The notes: a model not told the origin generated them from the letters alone. Shown: positions 24,176 to 35,880, counted from the first letter of the stretch. The stretch is 64,000 nucleotides of DNA from Dermatemys mawii (GCA_007922305.1 ML677478.1:1076497-1140496), one strand, 5' to 3'. Made by a program: numbers and translations.

Positions 24176-24696
24176 CCGAGTAAGAATTTTATACCTAGCC
24201 AGTGTCTCTCAAGTGACTTGCCACAAGATGTCAGAACATGTTAATATTAGAGCTGAGTGGGTCTAATATTTATTTACATTTTTTTCTTGATATAAGAATT
24301 AGATACAGTGCTCCTGTCAGAGAGTTTCTACGATATTATTTGCAAACAAAACAAAGCACACAACACTAGAGTTTTCAGTTGCTTAAGTTGCCCCCGCCCC
24401 ACCCCCCCGCAAAATCTGAAAAGGTGCCCCTGGGGGCATACATGGAATCTGGCCCTCTTGAATGATCCATTGGCCTTACTGGAGCCACCCCACCCCCCCC
24501 ACCCCCCCCAAATATAGAAGTCAAACTACACCTATAGCTACAAGCCACAAATCCTGTCTCGGCTCAGGCACCAAAAGCTTCCAGATAAACCAAATAATAG
24601 AATAACAGCCCAAAGGAGTCATGGTGGGCAGGTCTGGTTCCACTGTGCTTAGGCCGGGTAAAGTGGGACTGGGAGGGGAAAGAGTCCAGGGCATAG

Positions 24697-24700
24697 AGAC

Positions 24701-24739
<39 letters not shown>

Positions 24740-24740
24740 A
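24697..24740 (+). repeat. (GA)n microsatellite
   Basis: About 40 bases of near-perfect GA dinucleotide, grading into purine-rich sequence to 24790. Confidence 0.95.
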
Positions 24741-25084
24741 AGAAAGCAGAGAGAAAGAGAGGCAGAAAAAAGGAGAGAGAAAAAAAATTAGAAATTGCCA
24801 CTTTACACTTAGAACTTGTTCTAGAGTTAGAACCCACTGCTCTAAATTTACAAACCACCTTTCTACTATCAGACACTGCCACTTTCATAGTGGAACCTGA
24901 TGTTCTACACCTAAGAATCCACATCTTTCAATGGGTAAAAATAGCCCAGGCTGTTTCTTACATCCCCAAAAATTCTCTTGACCTGGTTCTTAATGCTACT
25001 CCAACCAGAGTCTGCGCCCGCTACCCCTCTGTAATCTCTCCTCGAGCCTCCCTTTGCCATATCTATTGTCTCAGATTCCCAGGC

Positions 25085-25515
25085 CAGAGGGAACCATTGT
25101 GATCATCTGCTCTGAACTCATGTATAACACAAGCCATACAACCTCCTTAAAATAATTCCTGTTTGACCCAGAGCAGATCTTTTAGAGAAACGTCCCTTTC
25201 TGATTTCCCAGCAATGAAGAATCCACCATGACCCTTGGCAAATTAATTAATTCCTGTTTGACCCAGAGCAAATCTTTTAGAGAAACATCCCATTCTGATT
25301 TTAAAATTCCCAGCAATGGAGAAATTGGCAAATTGTTTCAATGGTTAATCACCCTCACTGTTAAAAACAGACACTTTATTTCCAGTCTGAATTTGTGCTT
25401 CAAATTTCAGCCATATTTTACCTTTGTCCGCCAGAGTGAAGAACCCATTTGCCCCCCATCTAGTAACTTACAGACTGATCAAGTCACCCTTTAACTTCCT
25501 CTTTCTTAAGATAAA
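25085..25515 (-). mobile_element. CR1-like fragment, antisense, with an internal tandem duplication
   Basis: cagagggaaccattgtgatcatc and later cagactgatcaagtcaccc are CR1-type words. A segment of about 95 bp starting aattcctgtttgacccagagc (25153) is repeated directly from 25246 with a few changes. Confidence 0.45.
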
Positions 25516-25724
25516 TAAATGAGGCTCCATGGCAGGGTGCTCTACTCACCACAGGTGAATGCATCTCCCTGGTCACTTGAGGATTAACTCTGCAAGGCCA
25601 ACACCCCTTCCTTCAGCCATCACTCTCTCTGTCTGCAGCCCCTCTCTTGGTGTAGGAACTGCTGTGCCTCTTTTTGATTCCACCTGAGGGTGCTCAGCGT
25701 TCCCCCGCTTCCAGGGTAACGTCC

Positions 25725-27367
25725 TGTGACGGTGCTGTTCCTGGTGTGACCCACTGAGAGTGCCAGATCAGGACAAATTGCTTCAAACAGGGCAACTAGA
25801 GCCCAAAGCTGGGGTTTCTCTGCCCTAAAGGCACCAACCCAGCCAAACAGAAAAGACTTTGGTTTCACCCCACTGGCTACCCACAAGTCACACAAGCAAT
25901 TCCCTTAGACACTCCAGCTTCCCAGTATCACCACCAGCAGACACCTGCCCTGGGGACAAATGGTTATGGAAACCAATACCCCAATAAAAGAAAACGGTTC
26001 TCCCCAATTCCAAAGAATTGGGCCCCAGACCCAGGTCAATATACAAATCAGACCTTACCCACAAATCACGCTGTAGCCAATCCTTTAGAATCTAAAATCT
26101 AAAGGTTTATTATACAAGGGAAAAAATATAGGTGAGGGTTAGAAATGGTTAAAGGAAATCAAATACATGCAGTAATGGCTTGCATCAGTTGTAGAATAAC
26201 TGCAGGTTCAAATCAGAGTCTCTGGAATAAATTCCCTGGAGGAATGGGTCATCAGTCGTTTGGCCAGAGCGCCCATTTGTAGCAAAGTCCCATCCAGAAG
26301 TAGGAGCCAGGCTGGAGACTGGAGATTAAAGACAAAATGGAGATCTTTCTCCCAGGTTTATATAGACTTCCTCTTGTGGGTGGAGACCGCCTCCTTCTTG
26401 CTAATCAGAGTCCAGTTGTAAAATGGAGTTTCAGAGCCATGTGGTCCAGTTACATGACTCTTCAAGATTCAGCACCCGAGCAGCCAGGCCACATTCCTGG
26501 GGAAGCTCGGGTGTGGATGGGCATCTACAAAGTTCATTGTTAGCTTAATTGGAACTTGATGGGCCATCAGGAAGACCAGGCGGAGCTAACAGTAACTTTG
26601 TCTGGGATTTCACCCAAAAGCAAGCATAAGTTTGAAATACAGACACTATAGAGCCAATCTTCATAACTCTAGCTACAAACAAGATACACACATCCAGATA
26701 GCATAATCATAATCAGTAGACCATAACCTGGTCATAGACACCTTATATGACCCCCTTTACCTAAGATTTGGTGCCCCTACAGGACCTTACTTGCACCAAT
26801 GATCTATATGATTCCAGATAATTTCAGTAACGTGACACATCCTTCAAAGTTTCTTCTGTTCATGTGGCATCCAGTAGTCTTCACATGCTGTCATTCTCAC
26901 AATGGCCCAGGCAGTCTTCCAGTTTATCCTGCTGGTGCCACTTCCCAGTGACAGGGAGGGTAACCCAGGTCCTTCCTCTACTCTGGGTTCTCGCCAGGGA
27001 CCCTGCAACACACAGCCAAGGTCCAGCCGCCAACCTTGCTGCTTCCCACAAGGTACTCTTCTCCTCCCTCCTGGCTTCAGGATTTCCTCCCCACAAGGTC
27101 CCCAGGGACCTTCTCTTTCCCTGGGTTCCCACCTTCCCACTCTACTACCCAGAAAGCAACCACAAACTTCCTCCCAACAGCCTGTACTGTGGCCAGCTTC
27201 CCAAGTTTATTCTAGCCCTGCCTACCTCTGCTCAGGTGAGCTTCCTCCTAATTAGGGCTTTCCTCTCACCCTTAATCCCCTCATCTTGCTACCTAACAGG
27301 CTGATGGGGCCTGCCTGGCACACCTCAGCCCTCTCAGAGCCAGTGTGGGGGCGTGTACCCTATCACA
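25725..27367. mobile_element. Putative long LTR-like element
   Basis: Bounded by tgtgacggtgctgttcctgg and tatcaca, the TG...CA pattern of the nested element at 8635. No gag, protease or polymerase motif inside. Its exact boundaries and class are uncertain. Confidence 0.35.
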
Positions 27368-27689
27368 GGCTCCTGGAGTCTTCACCTTAAGGCATGTTTT
27401 CTAAGCCTGTAATCACTCTTGTGGCATAGTGGATGGGTTAGTGTGTTCCCAGATATTCCTTTTCCAGGGCTTTGCTGGCAAAAGTGCTCTGGACACAGGT
27501 ATCCCTGTGGACAGTTAATCACTGTCAAGGGTCCTATACTTCCTTCTCTGAAAACTCTCAAACTCACAGTGTCAGTAAAAAAGCTGCTAAATGATCTGGA
27601 GGGTGGGAGAAGAATGTAATTGAATTATCCACTGTAGAGCAATTGTGGGTTTAGGGTCTGAATCTGAAGGGTGAAAACAACGATGAGTC

Positions 27690-28178
27690 CCTGTGACACC
27701 TAGATACTAACAAATCTATTTGGGCATAAGCTTTCGTGGGCTAAAACCCACTTCATCAGATGCATGGAGCGAAAAATACAGTAGGCAGATGTGTATATCA
27801 CAGCACATGAAAAGATGGGAGTTGCCTTACCTAGTTGGGGAGGTTAGTGCTAACGAGGCTAACTCAATTAAGGTGGAAGTGGCCTGTTCTCAACAGTTGA
27901 CAAGAAGCGGTGAATATCAAAGGAAGAAAATTATTTTTGTAGTGCTAATGAGGCCAATGCAATCAAGGTGGACATCGTCCAAAATTACTCCCATCTTTTC
28001 ATGTGCTATAATATCATATATACCCACTTTCTGTATTTTTCACTCCATGCATCTGGATAAAGTGGGTTTTAGCCCATGAAAGCTTATGCCCAAATAAATT
28101 TGTTAGTCTCTAAGATGCCACAAGGACTCCTGGTTGTTTTTACTGACACCAACTAACACGGCTACCACTCTGAATTCT
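27690..28178. mobile_element. Penelope-like element end with inverted copies
   Basis: Left part ctaacaaatctatttgggca then taagctttcgtgggctaaaa; right part ttttagcccatgaaagctta then tgcccaaataaatttgttag. These are mutual reverse complements about 300 bp apart, followed by ccacaaggactcctgg and tgacaccaactaacacggct. The word ataaatttgttagtctctaa marks the 3' end of a reptile retroelement that I associate with Penelope-like elements (compare 34735-35325). Between the arms are two diverged copies of an internal segment (ttacctagttggggagg...). Confidence 0.5.
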
Positions 28179-28744
28179 GAAGGGTGTAACTGAAATCACT
28201 GACTTCAGTAGTGTCACTCCAGATTTGCCCTGGAATAACAGATCAGTTGACTTAAATGGAGTCACTCCAGATTCACACCAAAGTAATGGATAGCAACTCA
28301 GATCAATGTACACACAGAAGTTCTAGTGAGGGCTCTTCTCAGATGCTAATTACGTATATTTCCTTTCTTCTTTCTCCTAAATCTTCCTTATGCTTTTCTG
28401 CTCTGCAGTGATCAAAGCCAGTGTAGTGAGCCTAGTATCTAGGGAAAATTGCGGAAGATAAGGATATTCTGAAGGGTTGTGGATTTTACAAGTTAAACAG
28501 AGTTGAGAGTGGTCAGTACATGAATGGGACGGCAGCAGCATTCAACAACAGCTGTGACACACACCAGAGCTGGTATGGGTCTCTGTGACATTTCTCATTC
28601 ACTTGCCCGAGCCTCAGGATCCCCAGAGAATTCTCTCTCTCATTCTAATACAAAACAATTAAACTTTTCAAATTGTTTCTCCTTGTTCTTATCTGTTTCT
28701 CGCAAATTTTGGCACCAGATTGGTGGATCCTGGAAACTGAGGCA

Positions 28745-28995
28745 ATGTCTACACTGGCACTTTTGTCGGTATAACTTTTGTCAGTCAGGGGTGTAAAAAA
28801 ACACACACAACACTACCAACAGAAGTTTCACTGACAAAAGTGCCAGGGCGGACAGTGCTGGGTTGGCAGGAGATGCTTTCCCGCTGATGTAGCTATCGCC
28901 GCTCTGGGGGTGGTTTAATTATGCTGGCAGGAGAGCTCTCTCCTGCCGGCACAGAGCAGCTACACGGGAGACCTTACAGCGGACATAGCCTGAGG
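28745..28995. mobile_element. MITE, gtctacac family
   Basis: Ends aatgtctacactggcac and gcggacatagcctgagg. The interior has near-palindromes (cacttttgtcggtataac / cactgacaaaagtgcc, and ggcaggagagctctctcctgcc). Confidence 0.6.
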
Positions 28996-29263
28996 CTTGG
29001 TCTACTCAAAGATTTTGTGGTGGGATAGCTGTTTCACTTAGGAAGGTGATTTTTTACCAAAAGAGTTATCCTAATACAACCTTTAGCATGGATGCAGTTA
29101 TCCATTCCCCTCATTACCCTTCCCATACAGGAATAAACAATACCACTACAATTGCCTTTGTACTGATAAAATGTGTCCAACACTAGCGGGGTTTAAGTAT
29201 ACCAGTATAGATAAAAGGTTCAGCTTTTGTGTGTGAACAGGCCCCACAGTGTGTCCCCACTAG

Positions 29264-29382
29264 GGTGACCAGATTTCCGATTTTATAGGGACACTCCCAA
29301 TCTTTGGGGGGGTTTCTTATATACACACCTATTACCACCCACCTCTGACCCAGTTTTTCACACAGGCCATCTGGTCACCCAG
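29264..29382. mobile_element. Short DNA transposon, agggtgaccaga family
   Basis: ctagggtgaccagatttccg to catctggtcaccc, 119 bp, same family as 7862-7992. Confidence 0.7.
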
Positions 29383-29516
29383 AGAAGGTACAGTCCTGGC
29401 AGCAGAGGGAAGGACTTCTCCACCACCACGCCCTCCCCCTCTCCTGCCTGTTCACTTCAACCTGCCCTGGATACCTGTCACTCCTGTGACTCCTGCAGAA
29501 AGGGCACGTGCACGTA

Positions 29517-29547
29517 CACAAACACACACACACACACACACACACTC
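29517..29547 (+). repeat. (AC)n microsatellite
   Basis: About 14 AC units with one interruption. Confidence 0.95.
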
Positions 29548-30070
29548 CCAATGTACCTATCAGATGGATATTCAGTCTCTGTGGCCCGCTCAGCCCGGGG
29601 AAGATTTTTGGCCAAGGGAGCTGCTTTTCAAATATTCGGCTTGCACCTGTACATTTTACTCCCCTGGGTAAAACAAGCAAAAAAACTAGCATCAAACCCT
29701 AAATTATAGTATTTCCCTAGGATATGAGTCTGGGTAGTGGAAAGCATTTAAAGACCTAGGATAACTCACAGAGTCTGCCAAGGCTAACTAGCGAGAAAGA
29801 GAGAGGGTGAGGGAGAAAGGCAGTTTCAATCCCACCCCAGCTCCCTGAGGGGCTGAGTCTCTCTGATAAGGCCCATGGCGCAATTTCCACCGGGATCTGG
29901 AGCGGTTACAGAACGCCAACATGCCCTGCTTTCCAGGACATCATTTGCTTTTCAGAGCTTTGGTTCTCAGAGCTGCCCTGCCTTGTGGCTAGGGGTGGAG
30001 ACAGGGGAGGAGACACAGGAGGAGGAAAAGGGAGAGTTTCGAAGCTGTGTTGTCTCCCAGTGCAATACTA

Positions 30071-30334
30071 ATGAGCGCGCGGGACCGGCTGGAGAGGGTC
30101 CTGGAGGAGCTGGAAGAGATGGACTTCAAGAAGTTCAAGGTGAATCTGAACCAGGCCCAGACGCCCAAGGGCTGCAGCAACATCCCCCGGGGTCGGCTGG
30201 AGCAGGCAGACTATCTCGATGTCTGCAGGCTGATGATCAGCTACTACCTGGAGACGGGGGCCATACAGATGGCCAAGCAGGTGCTGGAGGACATCAACCA
30301 GAGGGAACTGGCTGCCAGGCTGGAGGGGGTATAA
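30071..30334 (+). CDS. PYD-only protein, PYCARD-like (POP-type)
   Basis: An 87-residue ORF that is a single pyrin domain. It begins MSARDRLERVLEELEEMDFK and has FKVNL, then GCSNIPRGRLEQADYLDV (identical to PYCARD of this window over SNIPRGRLE and LDV), then LMISYYLE and VLEDINQRELAARL. It ends GV-TAA just where the PYCARD pyrin exon splices. A strong donor (GAG|GTGAGG) lies 3 nt after the stop, so the exon may splice to a 3' UTR exon; no downstream CARD is visible. Pyrin-only proteins such as human PYDC1/POP1 bind ASC and damp speck assembly. Human PYDC1 is also an ASC-derived neighbour of PYCARD but is, as far as I recall, primate-restricted, so this copy would be independent. An in-frame GTG at 30047 is not a likely start; the ATG at 30071 is chosen. 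It could also be the first exon of a longer gene. Confidence 0.75.
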   Translation: MSARDRLERVLEELEEMDFKKFKVNLNQAQTPKGCSNIPRGRLEQADYLDVCRLMISYYLETGAIQMAKQVLEDINQRELAARLEGV

Positions 30335-30544
30335 GAGGTGAGGGGATCTGACTCCGGATTAGGCCCCCAACGAGCCGTAATTTCTGCCCATCTCTGGCTC
30401 ATCAAGGGTTTTGTTGCTTTCACTTTCGATTTCTGGGAGGGAGGAAGAAGGCCTCAAGAGGGCGATGGGGTTAAACAGATTCCTGCTCCAGGGAACAACT
30501 CTGCTAAAAGCAGGGTAACTGGGTTCTGATAATAGGATAAGGGG

Positions 30545-30840
30545 CCTTTCCCCTATAGGAGTGGCAGCTCCTATCCAGTCTCAGATCAGGGGTATTGGCT
30601 GGCTTAGCAAGGAATGGGCTATGGGGTCTTTACCCTTAAGGGTTGCCAGTTCCTATCCAGCCCCTGATCAGGGGACTGGCTGGCTACGGGGATTGGGGAA
30701 TGAGATACGGGGCTTTTGCCCTTTAGGGGGTGCCAATTCTGATCCTGCCCCAGGGCAGGGGGGATACGTGGCTATGGGTGTTGGGGAATAAGCTATGGGG
30801 GCATTTCCCCTCAAGGTGGTACCAGTTCCCAGCCAGCCCT
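30545..30840 (+). repeat. Minisatellite, about 85-95 bp unit, 3-4 copies
   Basis: Repeated words: tatggggtctttaccctta / tacggggcttttgcccttta / tatgggggcatttcccctca, each followed by a gtgccagttc(c) word and a ccctgatcaggggactggctgg-like word. Related arrays lie at 32490-32740 (inverted) and 57340-57540 (KAT8 intron 10). Confidence 0.65.
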
Positions 30841-32485
30841 TTGTTAGTTCTGAAAGTTATTAGCATGTGACGTTTTGGAAATGGTGAGAAAATACTTAGG
30901 TTGTCCTAGTTCAAGCGTCTTGTGCCAGGGTAGTCAATAAGGGACCACGGGCCAAATCTGGACCGCCAGATGCTTTTGAATGGACGCCAAAAAAATGTAT
31001 TTACTTACCCACGCTTGAAGACCATACTCCTTTAGTGTTAAGGGCTGGTTGCTTCTGCAGATGTTTGTATGCTGAGATTTAAAATGAAGGCCTTGATCAC
31101 TCGTGGCCAGACAAAAATCCTGTGACACTTTTTTGAAAGCCCAGTGCTCCCAGTCGGATCCCAGCTCAGGAATTTTCATTCTGACTTCATAAACTCTTCC
31201 CGCAGTTCTCCCCAAATATAAGCTTCTCCCTCACTTCTTTTCTATAGCACTGCCGTGTGGCTATTACAACCACTTCTGGAGTGAGACTGTTTATTTCAGC
31301 ACTGCATGAGCAATCCCTGTGTAATGTTGCTGTGTACTTGATATACAGCTGCCATGTCCCACCCCAGAGGTGGCTGCACCTCAGCACTGATCCCTAATTT
31401 TTTGCTCCTAAAAAGCTGATGTTCTGGATATATTTGATTATTTGGGTATATCTCACTTAAATCATTTCCTTGCCATTGCAGGGGCTTCAGGCACTGGAGC
31501 ACTATTCTCTGCCTCTGGCACATAATAGTCTAGTCTCGTGAGGGCTGCAATACTTTGGTCTAATGATGGTTGTTGGGTGCTGGGTGGTGTTGGTGGCTGT
31601 GATATGCAGGAGGTCAGACTAGATGATCCAGTTTCCCCTTGTGGCCTTAAATTCTATGACTTTATGACTCTAAAGTGCTTTGTGGTTTGCACAATGAAAA
31701 ATGCTTTGCTAATCACTTCCTACCAAATTCTCCCTACAGGGGAATCTAATGAAAAAGAAAATATCCTAGACAACAAAATGCACTTTCCCCTCTAAAGAGC
31801 TCCAAATCCTGCCACACAGAGACAGAAAGAAAACTCATGATCCTGCCACCCACCTGGGTCACATGGCCATGGCCAACGATGGAGATCACAGAAGCATCGC
31901 ACACACCTTTCTCTGCCACGGCTGCGTCGCTCCAATTCCTGCCTCGGCGTCTTACGGCTTCTGCCTTTCTCTGCTCAGGATGACCACAGATTTCCACCAT
32001 TCCTATTTTTGAACAAATAAAGAGATATTTTTACGGTTGTTACTTACCACTGTTATTTTTCTGGTCCATTTAGTGCTAGGGAAAGGCAAACTCTGGAGGG
32101 TGAATCCTGTGTCTATGCCCAGAGATAGCACAGCCTGGCAGCAGCGGGGAAAAATTCTCCTCCACCATGCCTCAGGCCTGCCCTTGAGGGACACCAATCA
32201 TGGGAAAGGGGAGTTTAGGGCTTGTGGCCTGTTCAGTGTCCCCCAGCCTTTTTGCTGATTGCAAGTAGGGGGGAAATCGAGATGTGAACTCCTGTTTTGC
32301 TACGAAGTAGGCCCCGCTGTACTCATTTCACAGCAAATGACTTCCCAGTGGGAACAGTTTTCAGTCCCAACTGCTGTATGGGAGATTTGAAACATTGGAA
32401 TAAGTGCCCTGAGGTAAAGGGCCCTGTCTCTCATTCCCTACTCCAGACAGCTAACTAGTTTCTCAGCTCGGAGTTACATTAGAGG
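30841..32485. other. No gene recognised; one CR1 tail
   Basis: 31595-31665 is a CR1 3' tail (gcaggaggtcagactagatg). The remainder (30841-31590, 31670-32485) has no ORF with recognisable motifs and no convincing exon. Confidence 0.5.
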
Positions 32486-32489
32486 CTGG

Positions 32490-32740
32490 TGATGTACAGG
32501 CGAATGGGTCATCTCCCATTTGCTGCTCCCCCAACCAGCCCTTCCAACCTGTAGGTAGATGGGTACACAGTAGGGGAAAAGCCCCATATCCCATTCCTCC
32601 TCCCTCCCAAGCATACCAGTCCCCCCAATCTGGGGCTGGGTTAAAACTAGTGCCCTACAGTTGAAGAGTCCCATCTCCCCATCCCCACATCTCCTAGATG
32701 TTGCAGGGACTGGCGGGGTCAGGCTGGCTTTCAGAAGCAG
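32490..32740 (-). repeat. Same minisatellite family as 30545, opposite orientation
   Basis: gggaaaagccccatatccca, ccccccaatctggggctggg and cagttgaagagtcccatctc are reverse-complement versions of the 30545 unit. Confidence 0.5.
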
Positions 32741-33179
32741 GAATGGAACCAGAGTTTTTATATTACACTCAGCTATGCAGTTGTGACCTGAACACAATAC
32801 AAGTGTGTATATTTTTTTCTCATGCAACTTACATATTGTAAGTTTCTTCCCCTCGTCCCATATGGAGATTTTGTTGTGGCAGTTTGTTTGGTAGCTGAAT
32901 CAAGCCAACGAGTCACATTTTGTTTTGCATACAGTGAGTTTCATGGTCAGGTCGGGAGTGTCACAGTCAAGGGATGGCTGGGGAGAAAGCTCTATCCAAC
33001 AAGGCCACAAGTCTCATCTTTGAGGCTGAGTCATGACTCCCTCTAACCACTGGACCCCATTCCCCTGACAGAGCCAGGGATAGAACCCAGGAGTCCTGAC
33101 TCCCAACTCAATCCCTTCCCAACCTCTTTCTATAACTACTGCACCCTGCTCCCCTCCAGACCCTATGCTTTACACTAAT

Positions 33180-34480
33180 GCTTCTTATATACAGATATCC
33201 CTCTCAGAGACCCCCCAAATCTCTCTCAGAGACACCCCAATATACAACCTTGGGAGACCTCATGACAGGAACCTTGAATGGCCCCAAATATCTCCCCGCA
33301 GAGACTCCAATGCCTCCATCAAACCCCCACCAATACCCACATGAGGGCTTCCTGAAAGCTCTTCTTGGGCACCTCCTAGCCCTACTAAGGACCCTCAGCA
33401 ATCCTTCAGGGATCCCCAATATCTGCTTCAGAGACCCCTCTCAAAAGCTCCCTGAGTGCCCAACCCCTCAAAGATGCCCCCAATATCCCCAGTGAGGGAC
33501 CCCCAATATTCCCCCATGGACTCAACCCCCTCAAACAACCCCCAAATCCCTTCTGAAAGGGTCCCCAATGTCCTCCTCAGAGATTCTCCAATAGCCCCCT
33601 AGAGGGTCCACAATATTCTCTCATGGACCCCCCACCCACTACCACCACCCTGAGGTCCCTCTATTGTCAGTTAAAACCGTTAAATTGCCCCTCCCCCGCT
33701 CTGTGGAACTCCTTTCCGCAGTGCAAGGCAGAGGGGGGAGGGACAGTAATGGCCCCAACTGTCACTGGGGGGGATACGTTGGGGTAGCCCCTGGGGGGGG
33801 TCCATGAGCAGGAATATTGGGGCTCCCAGAGGGGTCTATTTTGTGGGTTCATGAAGGGATGATATTGGGAGACTAAGGGAGCTACTTAGCAGCTCTGAAG
33901 AGTGTATATTGGAGAGTAAATTAGGAGAAGGTATTGGGGGCCCTAAGAGAGCTATTTAGGCTGTCCCTGAGGGGTTTATTTTGGGGGTGCAGAAGAAGAG
34001 ACTGGGGGGGACTAGGGAGGGTATGTCTGGGGGTCTCAAAGGGGTGAGTATAGGGGGATCCATGAAGGAGGATAATGAAGGAGTTTTTGAGAAGGGAATT
34101 TTGGGGGCATCCTTGAGTGGGATTTGTGGGATCAGGAGCTTGGACGAGTGTCTCAGAGGGGTCAGTATTGGGGGAGTCCATGTGGGGAGGTATTGGGGTG
34201 TCTCTGAGAGATTAATATGTGTGGATCTATGAGGACAGATATTGGTGGAATCCATCAAGGGAAAATATTGGGGGTGTCTCTGGGGAGTCAATATTGGGGA
34301 ATTCTTCAGAGGGATATTGGGGGGACCCTAAGAAAGGTGTATTTAGGGGTCTCAGAAGGTTCAGTATTGGGAGTCCATAAAGGAGGTAGTGGAGGGGCTT
34401 TTGATGGGGGGCTATTGAGGGAGTCCCTGAGCAGGATATATTGGGGTGGGATAGTGGGGATAAGGAGGTTCCTGGGTGGG
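33180..34480. repeat. Degenerate minisatellite arranged as an inverted pair
   Basis: Left arm (about 33180-33620) is C-rich on the plus strand, with ccccaatat(c/t) and ctcagagac words every few tens of bases. Right arm (about 33760-34470) is G-rich, with (g)atattgggg and gtctctgag, i.e. the reverse complement. The centre is about 33640-33760. Each arm carries around ten degenerate units of roughly 35-50 bp. It yields long shadow ORFs on both strands but no gene. Confidence 0.7.
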
Positions 34481-34676
34481 ATGACAGATGCAAAATGGGA
34501 GCAGAACAGGAGAAAAAGGAAAGAGGCCAAAACAAGAGCTGAGAGGGCTCTGTCTACATTTTATTAAAAGGAGATTGGGGGAGAGTTTGAATTCTCTCCT
34601 GTCAGCTATGGGGCAGATCTTACAGCAGTGTAGATGCAACCTTCAATTAAGCTGACTTAATTTTGTAGTATAGGTA

Positions 34677-35373
34677 GGGTGACCAGACAGCAAGGGTGAA
34701 AAATCAGGACGGGGCTAAGGCAGGAAATAACCACCTAGATAAGACAAAAAGAATGAGGAGTACTTGTGGCAAAAAACTTTTGTAGTGACAATCAGGATGG
34801 CCCATTTCAAACAGTTGGCAAGAAGGTGTGAATAACAGTAGGGGAAAACTTAGCATGGGGAAATAGTTTTCAGTTTCTGTAATGACCCAGCCACTCCCAG
34901 TATTTATTCAAGCCTAATTTAATGGTGTCCAGTTTGGAAATTAATTCCAGTTCAGCAGTTTCTCATTCGAATCTGTTTTTGAAGTTTTGTTGTTGCTGAA
35001 TTGCCACTTTTAAGTCTGTTACTGAGCGACCAGGGAGATTGAAGTGTTCTGCAACTGGTTTTTGAATGTTATGATTCCTGATGTCAGATTTGTGTCCATT
35101 TATTCTTCTGCATAGAGACTGTCCGGTGGGGCCAATGTACATGGCAGAGGGGCATTGCTGGCACATGATGGCATATATCCCATTGGTAGATGTGCCGGTG
35201 AATGAGCCTCTGATGGTGTGGCTGATGTGATCAGGTCCTGTGACGGTGTCACTTGAATAGCTATGCAGACAGAGCGGGCACTGGGCTTTGTTGCAAGGAC
35301 ACGTTCCTGGGTTAGTGACAAAGCCCCGAATATTGGGACCGTCCCTATAAAATCGGGACATCAGGTCACCCTA
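34677..35373. mobile_element. agggtgaccaga MITE split by a Penelope-like element
   Basis: The left half tagggtgaccagacagcaag (34677) and the right half ctataaaatcgggacatcag/gtcaccctaa (ending 35373) are the two ends of one short DNA transposon. Between about 34735 and 35325 lies a Penelope-like fragment whose 3' end reads aatgaggagtacttgtggca. This gives a clear order of insertions. Confidence 0.7.
34963..35361 (-). pseudogene. GIY-YIG endonuclease domain of a Penelope-like retroelement
   Basis: On the minus strand an open frame carries the GIY-YIG signature: GIYAIMCQQCPSAMYIG, then a conserved Arg in SLCRRINGHK and a late HFN. Upstream is a Cys cluster (CPCNKAQCPLC). This is the C-terminal nuclease that distinguishes Penelope-like elements from other retroelements. 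The first part of the frame runs into the host MITE, and the reverse transcriptase is absent, so it is a 5'-truncated dead copy. It would nick target DNA for reverse transcription. Confidence 0.85.
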
Positions 35374-35379
35374 AGTCTG

Positions 35380-35880
35380 GGCCTGGCCGGACCTCGCTCT
35401 CTTCCTGCCTCCGCAGCCGGCACAGGGACAGATCAGTATCTCCAGCCAGCCCCGCTCCCTCCCCTTGACCCGCAGGGCGAGGCCTGTGTCGGGTCAGAGC
35501 CTCGCACCGCCTCCCTCCCCCTCGGGCACCCGCAACGGCCAACCCCAAACCGCAGGGGGGAGCCGGGCTCGCTGGCAGCCAGGAACCATCGGGCCGGGGA
35601 ATTTTCCCGGGGAGGCCCTTACAGGGGGGCACCGCCGCCGCCTCTCGCTGTCCCCGAGGCCGGGCTGTGGCGGCGGGCGCGCGGGTGAGAGGATCCCCGG
35701 GGGAAGGGGGCTCGTGGCGCGCGCGCGTCCCCCCCACTTGATTCCTCCCCCCCCCGGCGCGCGCTCCCTGCAGGGGCGGGTTAAGGGGCAGCGCGAGGCT
35801 TTGCAATGGCCCCGGGGGCTCTGCGGGAAGGAGGGGGATGAGGTGGGGGGGGGGTGTCTTGCTGCCGAGGCTGGGGTGGG
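35380..35880 (+). promoter_or_regulatory. CpG island, probable promoter of the first zinc finger gene
   Basis: CpG-dense sequence (gcgcgcgcgtcccccc, cggcgggcgcgcgggtgag). A GT donor after 35684 (gcgg|gtgaga) would give a non-coding first exon splicing to the acceptor at 36992. Inferred from composition and position. Confidence 0.55.

Noticed and set aside
33921..34567. Long frames on both strands of the inverted minisatellite
   Set aside because: They are repeat translations without any family resemblance.
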